Both the position numbers and the translations under genes were made by a program. DNA of 64,000 nt from an uncultured Oscillospiraceae bacterium (GTDB taxonomy: Bacteria > Bacillota > Clostridia > Oscillospirales > Ruminococcaceae): assembly GCA_900539695.1 (NCBI GenBank), contig UQDG01000012.1:11382-75381 (forward strand), written 5' to 3'. This document shows positions 55,913 through 64,000 of the stretch, one piece after another. Below the pieces are notes generated by a model. It searched no databases. It was not told the DNA's origin and worked only from the letters and a program-made list of their open reading frames with translations. How positions within the stretch are numbered: the stretch's first letter is position 1; every line of letters begins with the position of its first letter.

Positions 55913-56470
55913 ATGGAACTTTCTGAACTGACTGCCCAGGCCCGCAAGGCCACCGAAGAATTACTGGAAGCCGCCCATCTGGAGACCGGCGATGTTTTCG
56001 TCGTCGGCTGCTCCAGCAGCGAGATTCGCGGCGGGCGCATCGGCCATGATTCCAGCATGGAGGTCGCCGCCGCCGTGCTGGCCGGGGTGCTGCCCCCGCT
56101 GCAGGAGCAGGGCGTCTACCTGGCCGCCCAGTGCTGCGAGCATCTGAACCGCTCGATCGTCATTGAACGCGAAGCCGCCAAAAAGTACGGCTATCAGATC
56201 GTGGCTGCCGTGCCGCAGCCCCACGCGGGCGGCAGCTGGGCCACCAACTGCTGGCGCACCTTTAAGGACCCTGTGCTGGTGGAGGAAGTGAAGGCCGCCG
56301 CCGGTATGGACATCGGCGGTACGCTGATCGGCATGCACCTGCGCCGGGTAGCCGTGCCGGTGCGCTTGTCGATGGATCACATCGGTGAAGCAATTTTGCT
56401 GTGCGCCCGCACCCGCCCGCCGTTTATTGGCGGCAGCCGTGCGGTGTACAGCGACACGGAGGTGCGTTGA
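55913..56470 (+). CDS. TIGR01440/UPF0340 family protein (YwlG-like)
   Basis: 185 residues. SELTAQARKATEELLEAAHL, VFVVGCSSSEIRGGRIGHDS (about 22-48), LAAQCCEHLNRSIVIERE and GGTLIGMHLRRVAVPVR match the YwlG family throughout. The fold is a small alpha/beta protein of unknown function. GGAGG precedes the ATG. Its TGA overlaps the ATG of yggS by one base (TGATG), so the two are translationally coupled. Confidence 0.87.
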   Translation: MELSELTAQARKATEELLEAAHLETGDVFVVGCSSSEIRGGRIGHDSSMEVAAAVLAGVLPPLQEQGVYLAAQCCEHLNRSIVIEREAAKKYGYQIVAAVPQPHAGGSWATNCWRTFKDPVLVEEVKAAAGMDIGGTLIGMHLRRVAVPVRLSMDHIGEAILLCARTRPPFIGGSRAVYSDTEVR

Positions 56471-57192
56471 TGGACGAAGCACAGAAGCAGGCAATGGCCG
56501 AGGCCGTTGCCAGGATCCGCGAGAACATGACCACCGCCGCCAAGGCCGCAGGCCGCGATCCCGGCGAGGTGCTGCTGTGCGCCGCCTGCAAGACCCGCAC
56601 AGTGGAAGAAGTGCGCTACAGCGCCGATTTGCCCATTGACCTGTTTGGTGAAAACCACGTGCAGGAACTTGTGGAAAAGACCGACGCCGGAGCTTACAAC
56701 GGCAAGCCAGGGCATTTTATCGGCCACCTGCAGACCAACAAGGTCAACAAGGTGGTGGGCCGCGCCGCGCTGATCCAGAGCGTGGACAGCACGCGGCTGC
56801 TGGATAAGATCGAGGCCGCCGCCGAGCGGCTGGGCATCACCCAGGAGATCCTGATGGAGATCAACATCGGCGCCGAGGAAAGCAAGAGCGGCGTTGGCCC
56901 GGACGACCTGTGGCCGCTGCTGGATGCTGCCGCCGCTAAGACCCACATCAAGGTGCGCGGGTTGATGGCCATTCCGCCCGCCGATGCCGATGACACCGCT
57001 ACCCGCCGCTTTTTTGCCGAGATGCGGGAATTGCTGGCAAAGGCCGCTGCCCGCGGGTATGAAAATGCCCGGATGAATATTTTGTCCATGGGCATGAGCC
57101 ACGATTATGCCGCTGCCATTGCCGAAGGTGCGACGATTGTGCGCGTAGGTACGGCGATCTATGGGGCGCGGGATTATAGTAAAAAGCACTGA
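56470..57192 (+). CDS. yggS: YggS/PLPBP family PLP-homeostasis protein
   Basis: 240 residues from the ATG overlapping the upstream stop. The PLP Lys is in LLCAACKTRTVEEV (about residues 34-47), followed by FGENHVQELVEKTD and HFIGHLQTNKVNKVVG. The C-terminal MGMSHDYAAAIAEGATIVRV with GTAIYGARDY holds the phosphate-binding residues. The protein has a single alanine-racemase-like barrel domain and controls PLP and amino acid balance. Often next to sepF in Firmicutes, but here with YwlG. Ends at a strong terminator. Confidence 0.95.
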   Translation: MDEAQKQAMAEAVARIRENMTTAAKAAGRDPGEVLLCAACKTRTVEEVRYSADLPIDLFGENHVQELVEKTDAGAYNGKPGHFIGHLQTNKVNKVVGRAALIQSVDSTRLLDKIEAAAERLGITQEILMEINIGAEESKSGVGPDDLWPLLDAAAAKTHIKVRGLMAIPPADADDTATRRFFAEMRELLAKAAARGYENARMNILSMGMSHDYAAAIAEGATIVRVGTAIYGARDYSKKH

Positions 57193-57227
57193 TTAGAGGG
57201 GGCCTTTCCCCCGTTCATCCCAACACA

Positions 57228-57262
57228 AAAGAGCGATGCAGTTTCCCGCTGCATCGCTCTTT
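57228..57262. terminator. Bidirectional terminator between yggS and the EF-G paralogue
   Basis: AAAGAGCGATGCAG and CTGCATCGCTCTTT pair around a 7-nt loop. On the minus strand TTTTGTGTT follows; on the plus strand TTCGGTTT. It ends both converging units. Confidence 0.85.
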
Positions 57263-57275
57263 CGGTTTACTTGAT

Positions 57276-57314
57276 TAAAGTTTCTTTGCCTACTTTCTTT
57301 TCAAAGAAAGTAGG
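57276..57314 (-). repeat. Stop-adjacent hairpin repeat, copy 6
   Basis: Minus strand, directly after the TAA of the EF-G paralogue: CCTACTTTCTTTGAAAAG, AAAGTAGG, then CAAAGAAACTTTAAT. The stem is 12 bp with a short loop. Confidence 0.8.
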
Positions 57315-59390
57315 TTAGTCCTCGTCGGCGAAGTTGCCGAGGGCTTTGGCCTGCTCGATGACCTTGGCCTCCAGCATCTGGGGCAGAGTCTCGTAGCGGA
57401 CGAAATCGAAGGTGTACCAGCCGCGGCCCTGGGTCAGCTGACGCAGGAAGGTGGTGAAATCCTGCATCTCGGCGATGGGCACCTCGGCCTCCACGACCTG
57501 CAGGCCGTCCTCATCCGGGTTCATGCCCAGCACACGGCCGCGGCGCTTGGTGACCTCACCCATGATATCGCCGGTGTTGTCTGCCGGGACATGGGCCTGC
57601 AGGGACCCGATGGGCTCCAGCAGAACAGGGCCAGCTTCAGGAACAGCGGCCTTGTAGGCCAGCTTGGCGGCCATAATGAACGCCATTTCACTGGAATCCA
57701 CAGGGTGATAGCTGCCGTCCAGCAGGGTGGCTTTCAGGCCGACCATCGGGTAACCGGCCAGCACACCGTGCTCGGCCGCCTGGCGGACGCCCTTTTCAAC
57801 AGCGGGGAAGAAGTTCTTCGGTACGCTGCCGCCGAACACGTTCTCGGCAAACTCGATGTCCTCGCCCTCGATAGGCTCAAACTGGATCCAGACATCACCG
57901 AACTGGCCGTGGCCGCCGGTCTGCTTCTTGTGGCGGCCCTGGGCCTTGCAACTCTTGCGGATGGATTCGCGGTAGGGCACGCGCGGGTTTTCCAGCGTGA
58001 TCTCGACACCGAACTTATTCTTCAGCTTGGCAAGGGCGACTTCCAAATGCTGGGTGCCCAGGCCGCTGATGATCTGCTGCTTGGTCTCGGGATCGACCAC
58101 GAAGGTGATGGCGGGATCTTCCTCAATCAGGCGGGCCAGCGCGCCGCTGACCTTGCCCTCGTCGCCCTTCTTGGCGACCTTGACGGCCATGCGGTAGCAG
58201 CCGGTGGGGTAGGCGGGTGCGGGCAGCGCCACCACGCGGGCGGGGTCGCACAGGGTATCACCGGTCTTGGCGGTGGCCAGCTTGGAGACAACGCCAATGT
58301 CGCCGGTGGTGATGGCAGCAGTGTCGGTCTGCTTTTTGCCGCAGACGATGAGGGTCTTGCCCATGCGCTCCGGCTGGCCGGTGCGGGCGTTGACAGTGTT
58401 GCTGGCGGCGGTCAGCTTGCCGGACAGCACCTTGATAAAGCTCATCTTGCCCACGAACGGGTCGGCCACGGTCTTAAAGACGTAGGCGCACAGCGGGGCA
58501 GCGGGATCGGCAGTGATGTCGACAGGGTTACCGTCCTTATCCTCGCCCACGGCAGCGGCGATGTCAGCGCCGGGCAGCAGGACGTTCATGTTGTACAGCA
58601 GCATATCCAACGCCTGGTTGTTGACGGCGCTGCCGCAGAATACGGGGGTGATCTGGCCGCTGCGGACGCCCGCGGCCATGCCCTGGACGATCTCCTCGGT
58701 GGTGAAAGGCTCACCCTCGAAGAACTTTTCCATCAGGGCTTCGTCGGTCTCGGCGATGGCCTCGCTCATGGCCTGGATCAGGCCCTCGAAGCGGTGGCCG
58801 ATGTCGGGCAGGTCGATCTGGACCTGCTTGCCGCCCTCGTACTTAAAGGCTTTCTGGCTGAACAGGTTGATGTAGGCGACGGTGCCGTCGTCCAGGCGGA
58901 CCGGCACGACACAGGGGCAGACGCTGGGGCCGAACTTGATCTTCATCTGCTCCAGGATCTTGAAGTAGTCGGCGTTTTCCAGGTCGGCTTTGGTGACAAA
59001 GACCATCCGCGCCTTGTTGTGTTTAAGGGCCAGCTGGTAGGCTTTCTCGGCACCGACGGTGACGCCGGAACGGCCGGACACGCAGATCAGCACGCTTTCG
59101 GCGGCCATGATACCCTCGGCTGCGCCGGTCTCGAAATCGAACAGGCCGGGCACGTCGATGAGGTTATATTTGATGCCCTCGTACTCAACGGGGACGACGC
59201 TGGAGTTCAGCGATGCCTTGCGGCGGACCTCTTCGGGGTCGAAGTCGCTGGCGGTGGTGCCGTCCTCAACACGGCCCATGCGCTCGATCGCGCCGCTCAT
59301 GTACAGCAGGGCTTCGGTCAGCGTGGTTTTGCCGCAGCCAGCGTGGCCGGCGACCAGAATGTTGCGGATGTCTTTGCTTGCATAGTCCAT
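57315..59390 (-). CDS. Elongation factor G paralogue with atypical G motifs
   Basis: 691 residues from the ATG at 59390; AAGAGG upstream. G1 is GHAGCGKTTLTEALLY (15-30). G3 is DVPGLFDF (79-86) instead of DTPGHVDF, so the His that helps GTP hydrolysis is missing; G4 is TKAD (133-136) instead of NKMD. Domains II-V follow with QGRHKKQTGGHGQFGDVWIQ (domain IV) and EPIGSLQAHVP with the MGEVTKRRG segment (domain V). It is a FusA2/EF-G2-like translation GTPase of the type found beside canonical EF-G in many clostridia. The function of this subgroup is not known to me. Confidence 0.88.
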   Translation of the reverse strand: MDYASKDIRNILVAGHAGCGKTTLTEALLYMSGAIERMGRVEDGTTASDFDPEEVRRKASLNSSVVPVEYEGIKYNLIDVPGLFDFETGAAEGIMAAESVLICVSGRSGVTVGAEKAYQLALKHNKARMVFVTKADLENADYFKILEQMKIKFGPSVCPCVVPVRLDDGTVAYINLFSQKAFKYEGGKQVQIDLPDIGHRFEGLIQAMSEAIAETDEALMEKFFEGEPFTTEEIVQGMAAGVRSGQITPVFCGSAVNNQALDMLLYNMNVLLPGADIAAAVGEDKDGNPVDITADPAAPLCAYVFKTVADPFVGKMSFIKVLSGKLTAASNTVNARTGQPERMGKTLIVCGKKQTDTAAITTGDIGVVSKLATAKTGDTLCDPARVVALPAPAYPTGCYRMAVKVAKKGDEGKVSGALARLIEEDPAITFVVDPETKQQIISGLGTQHLEVALAKLKNKFGVEITLENPRVPYRESIRKSCKAQGRHKKQTGGHGQFGDVWIQFEPIEGEDIEFAENVFGGSVPKNFFPAVEKGVRQAAEHGVLAGYPMVGLKATLLDGSYHPVDSSEMAFIMAAKLAYKAAVPEAGPVLLEPIGSLQAHVPADNTGDIMGEVTKRRGRVLGMNPDEDGLQVVEAEVPIAEMQDFTTFLRQLTQGRGWYTFDFVRYETLPQMLEAKVIEQAKALGNFADED

Positions 59391-59517
59391 GGAACAATCA
59401 AACCTCTTTTCGCGCCGGGGGCCCGCCATGCGCTGCGTGCCCGCTGCGGCGTTTTAAATTTTACAGAGAGCAGGCTCTCTAAGTGGTGAATTTGAACACA
59501 TCTCACCGATTGATACT

Positions 59518-59546
59518 ACTTTACCACAGATTTGCAGAATTTTAAA
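59518..59546 (-). promoter_or_regulatory. Possible promoter of the EF-G paralogue
   Basis: TTTAAA (59541-59546) and TAAAGT (59518-59523), spacer 17 bp, minus strand. AGAGAGC/GCTCTCT forms a small leader hairpin near 59464-59484. The rest of the 59391-59664 gap holds a GC-rich hairpin (CCGGCCC/GGGCCGG, 59622-59650) downstream of spoIIE. Confidence 0.45.
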
Positions 59547-59664
59547 CAGTTTTTTTAAAATTTCTGAAAATATTTTGTGAAAACGGATATTGAATGTATT
59601 TTTGTGGGGGTGTGCGCGGATACCGGCCCCGCCTACCTTGCGGCAGGGCCGGGCTGCTGCCTGT

Positions 59665-61953
59665 TCACCCGGCTTTGCCAAGCGCAAACACCGCTACGGT
59701 GATGTCATCCTGTTTTTCCCCGGCCCGTCGGGCGGCGGCATCGGCTATGGTTTCGGCGGCCTGCTGCGGGGTGTGGCCCAGGCGGGCGCAGAGCTGCAAT
59801 TGCTGCGTCAGCCATTCGGTGCCATCGGTCAGCGCACCGTCGCTGACCAGCACCACCCAGTCCCCGCTGTCCAGCGCAAAGGTGGTGCTGCGGCCCACGA
59901 GACTTTCCAACACGCCCATGGGCAGGCTGGCGCCCTCCAGCATGCGGGGCAGGCCGCCCCGCACCAAAAAGCTGGGCGCGGCCCCAGCCTTGAACAACCC
60001 CGCCCGGCCTGTGTAAAGATCCACCGTCAGCAGGTCCAGCGTGGCGCCGGATTCCTGCTCGGCACTCTTTAGGCCCAGCGCCACGTTGACCAGCCGCGCA
60101 GCGCTCTCGGCGGCAAAGCCTGCCCGCAACAGCTGGCCCGTCAGGCGGGCGGCCATCTGGCCGTCCACGGCGGCGGCGCGGCCGGTGCCCATGCCGTCGC
60201 ACAGCAGCAGTTGGGCGCGGCCGCTGGTATCGCAAAAGCAATCCAGCGCGTCACCGCTGACGTTCTGCCCCTTAGCCGGGCGTCCTGCGGTGCCAAACGT
60301 CGCCGTAAACAACGGCCGTTCGCCAAAAGTCAGCATTGTGGCCGTGCGACAGTGGGTAACTTCCGGCAGGTCCATGTCCCGGCGGCAGATGCGGCTCACC
60401 TCGGCGGTCAGGGCCTTGATCTCCTCCTCGGTAAACCGGGTGCGGGCGATGGTCACGGCGGCAGTCAGACGGCCTGCCAGGTCGGAGGTAACGCTGCACT
60501 CCAGCGCGTCCAGCCCCAGCCCCGCAAAAAGCTGGGCGACTTTTTCCTCCCGCCGGGGATCGGGCAGGCCCGCCTGGCCCAGTTTGCCCGCCAGCTGCGC
60601 CAGCGCCCCCGCCATGGCGCTGTACTGCTCGGTCAGGGCGGTGCGCAGCATGGAGGCCCGCGCCCGCGTCTGGCGGCGGCTGCGCCACAGCCGATACCCA
60701 TGATTGGCCGCCGTACACAGGTCCGCCGGGTGGATGCACACCGACAGCTGCCCGGGCAGGTCCTCCACCTCCACGCGGCCCCGGCTCTCCAGCGTGGGCT
60801 TGAGTTGGTACAGCCCGTCCATGGCCGTGGCATAGCCCCGCACCCAGCACCGGCTGCGGCGGGTGCAGGTCTGGCAGGTGGTGCGGGCGATGTGCTCCAC
60901 CACGAAGTCGAAGTTTTCCCCTTTGGGCGGCATCTGGCGGGTGCAGACGGCGTTGACCGTGTCAGCGATGTCGCTTAAGGTATCCGCCACACCGGCCAGG
61001 CGGCGGGCGGCACCGCTTAACCCCTGGGTCTGCACCGGCGGGGCGGGCGGCGGAAACACCACCCGCAGCCACGCCCCCGGCACAGCCAGCGCCGCGCCAA
61101 GGCCCACAGCCCCGGCCACAAACAGCGGCAGCACACCGGCGGCATCGGGGGCGGCCAAGGCTCCCAGCACGCAGCCCGCCGCAAAAACGCCAGCACAGCG
61201 CAGGCGCTCGCCGGGGTAAAGGCAGGCTGCCGCCAGGCTTCCCAGTGCCACCGCCAGCGCCGCGTAGCAAAGGTTCGGGCTGGCCGCCGTAATGGCCGCC
61301 GCCAACGTGATGCTGACCACAGCGGTCTCCTCCAACGTGCCGGCAAAGGCGGCGCACAGCCCGGCTGCTGCGGCCACCGCCAGGCCCGGAGCCAACGGCC
61401 CGCGGGCACACCGCTGCAGGCAGGCGGCCGCGATGGCCAGCCACAGGCACAGCCCCCGCGGCTCCCGGTAAGGGAAACGGCGCATCAGCCAGGCAGACCC
61501 CGCCGCCAGCAGCGCCGTGGTGCCGGTGGCCGCCGCCTGGGACAGGTCGACGTAGCCGCCCGCGAAAAAAAGTACGGCCGCCTGGACCAACGCCAGCGCC
61601 AGACACCCGGCCCAGATGCCCGTGTTTTTCGTGTTGGGCTTGTCCTGCAGCAGCCGCCGCACCGCCACAGTGGCCGTGAGCGCCGCAATGACCTTGACCC
61701 CCAGCACCGCAGGCTGAAACGCCAAACTGCTGATGAGCACGCCACCTGCCGCGGCAAACAGGTAGAGCGGCGGACAGACCATCGTGAAGGCCAGCCCAAA
61801 GGGTGCGGCCCCGCCGTAGACCTGCCCGGCCCCCAGCACCAGCCCCGTGGCGGCCGCCGCCCCCTGCCACAGCAGCGCCGCCCCGCGGGCACCGGGCAAG
61901 ATAGCAGGCAGTTGTACGTTTGTATGCAGTTTTTCTCCCAAATAAGTAGCCAT
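59665..61953 (-). CDS. spoIIE: Stage II sporulation protein E
   Basis: 762 residues from the ATG at 61953, with AGGGGGA upstream. The N-terminal part (about 30-330) holds about ten hydrophobic helices, as in SpoIIE. The middle region has a Cys-rich piece (TTCQTCTRRSRCW). The PP2C-type phosphatase (about 555-755) has LLCDGMGTGRAAAVDG and LVSDGALTDGTEW, with the metal-site Asp residues intact. SpoIIE dephosphorylates SpoIIAA to activate the first forespore sigma factor. Its presence suggests sporulation capacity or recent ancestry with it. Confidence 0.92.
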   Translation of the reverse strand: MATYLGEKLHTNVQLPAILPGARGAALLWQGAAAATGLVLGAGQVYGGAAPFGLAFTMVCPPLYLFAAAGGVLISSLAFQPAVLGVKVIAALTATVAVRRLLQDKPNTKNTGIWAGCLALALVQAAVLFFAGGYVDLSQAAATGTTALLAAGSAWLMRRFPYREPRGLCLWLAIAAACLQRCARGPLAPGLAVAAAAGLCAAFAGTLEETAVVSITLAAAITAASPNLCYAALAVALGSLAAACLYPGERLRCAGVFAAGCVLGALAAPDAAGVLPLFVAGAVGLGAALAVPGAWLRVVFPPPAPPVQTQGLSGAARRLAGVADTLSDIADTVNAVCTRQMPPKGENFDFVVEHIARTTCQTCTRRSRCWVRGYATAMDGLYQLKPTLESRGRVEVEDLPGQLSVCIHPADLCTAANHGYRLWRSRRQTRARASMLRTALTEQYSAMAGALAQLAGKLGQAGLPDPRREEKVAQLFAGLGLDALECSVTSDLAGRLTAAVTIARTRFTEEEIKALTAEVSRICRRDMDLPEVTHCRTATMLTFGERPLFTATFGTAGRPAKGQNVSGDALDCFCDTSGRAQLLLCDGMGTGRAAAVDGQMAARLTGQLLRAGFAAESAARLVNVALGLKSAEQESGATLDLLTVDLYTGRAGLFKAGAAPSFLVRGGLPRMLEGASLPMGVLESLVGRSTTFALDSGDWVVLVSDGALTDGTEWLTQQLQLCARLGHTPQQAAETIADAAARRAGEKQDDITVAVFALGKAG

Positions 61954-62133
61954 AGCAGCATGTCCCCCTTTATCTATATGCCGATCGGTGCCATTACCAT
62001 ACCACGCCCGGACGTTTGTTTTTGCCGCAGAGCGGGGAAACCCGATAAAGCTTTGCAAACAGCAATAATTACCGCCGCTGGGACACGCCGCGCCGAAAAA
62101 GCGCCGCGAAGCCTTTTTTTCGGCGCACAGCTA

Positions 62134-62142
62134 TGCTACAAT
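62134..62142 (+). promoter_or_regulatory. Extended -10 of the Sel1 gene
   Basis: TGCTACAAT (TG-C-TACAAT) lies 30 bp upstream of the Sel1-repeat start codon and is divergent from spoIIE. A T-rich tract (62114-62120) is at -35 distance. Confidence 0.45.
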
Positions 62143-62171
62143 GTTTATAATTGAGGGAAAGGAAGCGTTTT

Positions 62172-63944
62172 ATGGAGATCCATCATTGCGAGAACCCGGT
62201 CTGCCGGTTTGTGACCCGCCATGCGGTCCCCGACATGTGCCCGCTGTGCGGCGGGGCGTTCTTTCAGCCTAGCGATGGCAGCGACTTAGTCGCCGCCGAT
62301 TGGGTGGCTCTGGGCATCGAGTCCAAAACCGACGGCCGTTTTGATGACGCCTTTTCTGACTTTGAAAAAGCCGCCGCCGAGGGTGACGCTGCCGGGCAGT
62401 GCATGCTGGGCCTGGCCTACGAGACCGGCGAGGGCGTGGCCCAAAGCTGGCCGGATGCCGTGCTGCTCTACCGCGCCGCCGCGGGCCAGGGCCACGCCCA
62501 GGCCCAGTGCAATTTAGGCTGGTGTTATGAGTTCGGCAAGGGCGTGCCCCAGGACGCCAAGGCCGCGGCCCGCTGGTACGGCGAAGCCGCCCTGCAGCAC
62601 GACCCCCGGGCCGAGTGCTGCCTGGCCATCTGCTACACCAACGGCACCGGCGTGGCAGCGGACCCCGTGCGCGCCGCGCAGCTGTATACCCTATCCGCCC
62701 AGGCGGGGTTTGTGCCCGCCATGCGCAACCTTGCACAGATGGTCCATTTAGGACGCGGCACCGCCAAAAACGACGAAGCTGCCCTGGCCTGGTACCAAAA
62801 GGCCGCTGCCCAGGACGACGCCCGTGCCCTGTTTATGTGCGGCCAGTTTTATGAGAAAGGCTTTGGCGTGGAGTCCAACGCCCCGCTGGCTGCCGAGTTT
62901 TACCTGCGCGCCGCCCGGCAGGGCTATGCCCCGGCCCAGGCCTGCTATGCCATCTGCCTGGAGTGCGGCCGCGGCGTGCCCGCCAACCCCACCGAGGCCG
63001 TGCAGTGGTACACCCGCGCCGCCCGGCAGGGGGACACCCAGGCGCAGTTTGCCCTGGCCGTCTGCTGCGAGCAGGGAACCGGCACGCCCCAAAGCTGGGG
63101 GGATGCCATCCGCTGGTACAGCATGGCCGCCGCGCAGGAGCTGCCCCAGGCATTGTTGAATCTGGGCCTCTGTTACGAGCGGGGCGCCGGCGTGCGCCGC
63201 AACCCCGAGGAAGCCCTGCACCTGTACCGCCGCGCAGCCCGGCTTGGCCTGCCCGCCGCCGAGAACCGCATCGGTGCCCTGTATGAGCGGGGCGACGGCG
63301 TGGAGCAGAGCTGGCCCACCGCCACGGCCCATTACCGCCGCGCCGCCGAGGCCAACTACGCCCCCGCCCAGTGCAACCTTGGCTGGTGTTACGAGTACGG
63401 CCAGGGCGTGCCGGAGGATCTGACCCTGGCCGCCGCATGGTACGGCAAGTCCGCCGCCCAGGGCTTCGCTCGGGCGCAGTGCTGCCTGGGCTGGTGCTAT
63501 GAGTTCGGCAAAGGCGTGGAGTTGGACGAGGCCCGGGCGGTAGAGCTGTATCGCGCCGCCGCCGAGCAGGGCCTGCCCCGCGCCCAGTGCTGCCTGGGCT
63601 ACTGCACCGAGAAAGGCATCGGCACCGAGGCCGACCCCGCAGCCGCCGCCGAGTGGTACCGCCGCTCCGCCGAGGGGGGGTATTCCCGGGGAATGTACAA
63701 CTACGCCTGCTGTTTTGAGAACGGCACCGGCGTGAAAAAAGACCTGCCGCTGGCCCAGCAATGGTACGAGCGCGCCGCCAAAGAGGGCCTGCCCGACGCC
63801 ATGTACGAGCTGGGCGTCTGGTACGAGGACGGCCGCTGCGGCCCCAAAGATGCCGCCCAAGCCCTGGCCTGGTACAAAAAAGCCGCCGAGGCCGGGCATG
63901 ACCGGGCCCGGAAAGCGGTGGAGCGGATGGAAAAGCTGGTGTGA
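62172..63944 (+). CDS. Cys-rich Sel1-repeat protein with N-terminal zinc ribbon
   Basis: 590 residues from the ATG at 62172 (GGAAAGGAAG upstream). Residues 1-30 form a zinc-ribbon-like segment (CENPVCRF and CPLCGG). From about residue 58 there are 14-15 Sel1-type repeats of 36 residues, each close to AQCNLGWCYEFGKGV with a following AAxWYxxAA. Many repeats carry a Cys two residues before or after the small-residue pair (QCNLGWCYE, QCCLGWCYE, ECCLAICYT). No signal peptide or TM. Sel1 repeats mediate protein contacts; the partner here is unknown. Confidence 0.9.
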   Translation: MEIHHCENPVCRFVTRHAVPDMCPLCGGAFFQPSDGSDLVAADWVALGIESKTDGRFDDAFSDFEKAAAEGDAAGQCMLGLAYETGEGVAQSWPDAVLLYRAAAGQGHAQAQCNLGWCYEFGKGVPQDAKAAARWYGEAALQHDPRAECCLAICYTNGTGVAADPVRAAQLYTLSAQAGFVPAMRNLAQMVHLGRGTAKNDEAALAWYQKAAAQDDARALFMCGQFYEKGFGVESNAPLAAEFYLRAARQGYAPAQACYAICLECGRGVPANPTEAVQWYTRAARQGDTQAQFALAVCCEQGTGTPQSWGDAIRWYSMAAAQELPQALLNLGLCYERGAGVRRNPEEALHLYRRAARLGLPAAENRIGALYERGDGVEQSWPTATAHYRRAAEANYAPAQCNLGWCYEYGQGVPEDLTLAAAWYGKSAAQGFARAQCCLGWCYEFGKGVELDEARAVELYRAAAEQGLPRAQCCLGYCTEKGIGTEADPAAAAEWYRRSAEGGYSRGMYNYACCFENGTGVKKDLPLAQQWYERAAKEGLPDAMYELGVWYEDGRCGPKDAAQALAWYKKAAEAGHDRARKAVERMEKLV

Positions 63945-64000
63945 CAAATCTTGCTAATGTATTTGTCAAGAGTTTTTTATAGATTTTCCGATTTTCCTTT
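63945..64000. other. AT-rich tail, no gene
   Basis: ACAAAT and ATTTGT pair weakly around an 11-nt loop and are followed by CAAGAGTTTTTTATAG, a possible weak terminator for the Sel1 gene. The window ends within 40 bases. Confidence 0.35.

Overview
The window is a GC-rich chromosomal segment of a low-copy-repeat-bearing gut Firmicute. A T-box leader in front of ilvB, SpoIIE, [Fe-S]-rich flavoproteins, manganese pyrophosphatase, DUF5662 and TIGR01440 proteins, and uronate catabolism genes point to the Oscillospiraceae/Ruminococcaceae (Gemmiger, Subdoligranulum or Faecalibacterium-like). This is inferred from gene content only. About 47 protein-coding genes are called, plus one regulator remnant. 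I saw no rRNA, tRNA, CRISPR array, prophage or complete insertion sequence.

Layout. 1-7000: tail of an Mrp/NBP35 ATPase, mscL, then gltB-gltD (glutamate synthase) behind a promoter, a hairpin and a perfect 23-bp palindrome. 7195-9317: a two-component system on the minus strand. 9445-9637: a broken XRE regulator. 9871-13722: hypB, a 923-residue Fe-S flavin oxidoreductase and hypA. 14133-16760: ilvB-ilvN under a T-box, then a DUF815 ATPase and ilvA. 19630-28059: a uronate block (kduI, kduD, an aldose-epimerase-like protein, uxaA, uxaB, uxaC) that fits the GH28 pectinase-like gene at 54338. 28178-37705: DUF5662, membrane protein, beta-CASP nuclease-like protein, a GH25 lysozyme fused to a degenerate 5'-nucleotidase module, a COG2509 flavoprotein, DUF308 and a cytidylate-kinase-like protein. 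37886-53488: surface polysaccharide functions (two flippases, glycosyltransferase-like proteins, an MBOAT/SGNH O-acetylation pair) mixed with typA, ppaC, gltX, hflX and a GNAT acetyltransferase. 53659-63944: DNA glycosylase, GH28, YwlG-like, YggS, an EF-G paralogue, spoIIE and a Cys-rich Sel1-repeat protein.

The most unusual layer is in the intergenic DNA. A 172-bp element with 18-bp imperfect terminal inverted repeats (GGCAAYACCGCAYAATTC) occurs four times, each copy flanked by a perfect 4-bp direct repeat (ATAG, TTAA, TTAT, TTAT). A fifth copy is 348 bp long and differs from the short form by two internal segments that sum to exactly 176 bp. This looks like a MITE family. Three copies sit in the uronate block. 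A second repeat, a short TTTCTTTGAAAAGAAAG-type hairpin followed by GCAAAGAAACTTT, starts 0-15 nt after a stop codon at five of six sites. The sixth would also have been stop-adjacent before a MITE landed beside it. Three MITE copies lie within 12 nt of this second repeat.

Functional reading: the genes cover ammonia assimilation, branched-chain amino acid synthesis, pectin/uronate use and envelope polysaccharide assembly. The enzymes that would complete uronate degradation (KDG kinase and aldolase) and the other Hyp maturation proteins are not in the window.
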